Below are positions 63,749 to 64,000 of a stretch of 64,000 nt of DNA, piece by piece. The translations under genes and the position numbers were made by a program. The stretch's first letter is position 1. Every line of letters starts with the position of its first letter. Source of the stretch: Bacteroidota bacterium (lineage in GTDB: Bacteria; Bacteroidota; Bacteroidia; Chitinophagales; Chitinophagaceae); the NCBI GenBank assembly GCA_018267915.1, contig JAFDXN010000054.1:1-64000 (forward strand). The letters are read 5' to 3'. Below the pieces are notes generated by a model. That model searched no databases and was not told the origin of the DNA. It saw nothing but the letters and a program-made list of their open reading frames with translations.

Positions 63749-64000
63749 TTACTTTTTTTTTATTGCTTTTACCGGTGTCTTCCGGGTAGCATTTCTCTTC
63801 GCCGTATACTCCAGTGAGCTTTTCTTTGCGTAGTCTTCGCTATTGTAAGCGTCATCTGTTGCATATTTGTCCCGGTGTTTGATCAATAGCCAGCTTTTTT
63901 CATCCTTCTTCAGGTTTACCAGGGCGAAATCACCCTTGAGTTTTTTGCCCTTCATTCTGAATTTGATACTGCCTTTGTGCAGGTTGGCAGAGAATTCCTT
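63749..64000 (-). CDS. ligD: DNA ligase D, phosphoesterase part (partial, window edge)
   Basis: The 3' end of the 3'-phosphoesterase domain frame, open to the window edge: KGSIKFRMKGKKLKGDFALV and SWLLIKHRDKYA match this domain. The frame ends with KAIKKK and TAA right after the A9 run, followed by the ligase frame. The N-terminal part lies outside the window. Probably one product with the ligase/polymerase part, or a broken gene. Confidence 0.88.
   Translation of the reverse strand, partial: KEFSANLHKGSIKFRMKGKKLKGDFALVNLKKDEKSWLLIKHRDKYATDDAYNSEDYAKKSSLEYTAKRNATRKTPVKAIKKK

Overview
The window is chromosomal DNA from a member of the Bacteroidota, most likely a Chitinophagales/Chitinophagaceae-type soil or freshwater bacterium. 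The evidence is: several proteins with type IX secretion (T9SS) C-terminal sorting domains of both the short 'PNP' kind and the long 'PNAFTPNGDG' (gliding-associated, type B) kind; a three-gene succinate dehydrogenase in the order cytochrome b, flavoprotein, iron-sulfur protein; an LpxC-FabZ fusion; MqnA (futalosine menaquinone route); a PE-LIG-POL style DNA ligase D; near absence of Shine-Dalgarno sequences; and several TAnnTTTG promoter elements typical of the phylum. Genus-level placement is inference.

Layout. 1-109 is a perfect 7-bp tandem repeat. 159-5158 holds small accessory genes: a secreted protein, a membrane protein, a patatin-like lipase, an outer membrane protein, a T9SS-exported phosphoesterase and a secreted hypothetical. 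5264-12152 holds pruA, two small secreted proteins, pth, a PASTA-domain membrane protein, a T9SS cargo, a rhodanese and a conserved hypothetical. 12309-15791 is the sdhCAB operon, closed by a clear terminator. 15858-21667 holds a DUF4105 protein, an alpha/beta hydrolase and two tandem paralogous PKD/T9SS proteins. 21767-27482 is a nine-gene, tightly coupled operon: SDR, thioesterase, cinA, shikimate kinase, DUF423, polysaccharide deacetylase, LolA-like, lipoprotein and FabZ-like hotdog.

27487-29923 (minus) holds rluD, a MauE/DoxX-thioredoxin fusion and a lipoprotein. 30061-34125 holds a DUF58 gene, yceD-rpmF-plsX, a small hydrolase and ogt. 34122-35812 is a tandem pair of outer membrane lipoproteins. 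The RNase P RNA follows (about 35966-36336) with its own promoter and terminator. 36421-45940 is housekeeping: an MCE/MlaD protein, dusB, a divergent DoxX/HxlR pair, a metallophosphoesterase preceded by a helically phased repeat, FKBP, a CDF transporter, rnhA, mqnA, HMG-CoA lyase, panB and yggS. 45934-56677 runs on the minus strand: MFS transporter, ABC ATPase, lpxC/fabZ, lpxD, HD hydrolase, PBP1A and a large transglutaminase membrane protein. The end has a 3-hydroxyacyl-CoA dehydrogenase, a 1088-residue T9SS protein built from repeated Ig-like modules, a His/Arg-rich secreted peptide and ligD.

Genes that appear to work together: sdhCAB with mqnA (menaquinone-linked respiration); lpxD, lpxC/fabZ, the MCE protein and the LolA-like protein (outer membrane lipid); PBP1A (cell wall); pruA, HMG-CoA lyase and hydroxyacyl-CoA dehydrogenase (amino acid and acyl catabolism). 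I saw no CRISPR array, prophage, transposase or tRNA gene. The most unusual signals are ligD being split exactly at an A9 slippery run, an 11-copy GAAnCTT array phased at about 10.6 bp, the deacetylase-LolA-lipoprotein-hotdog cassette, and a nine-module repeat protein.
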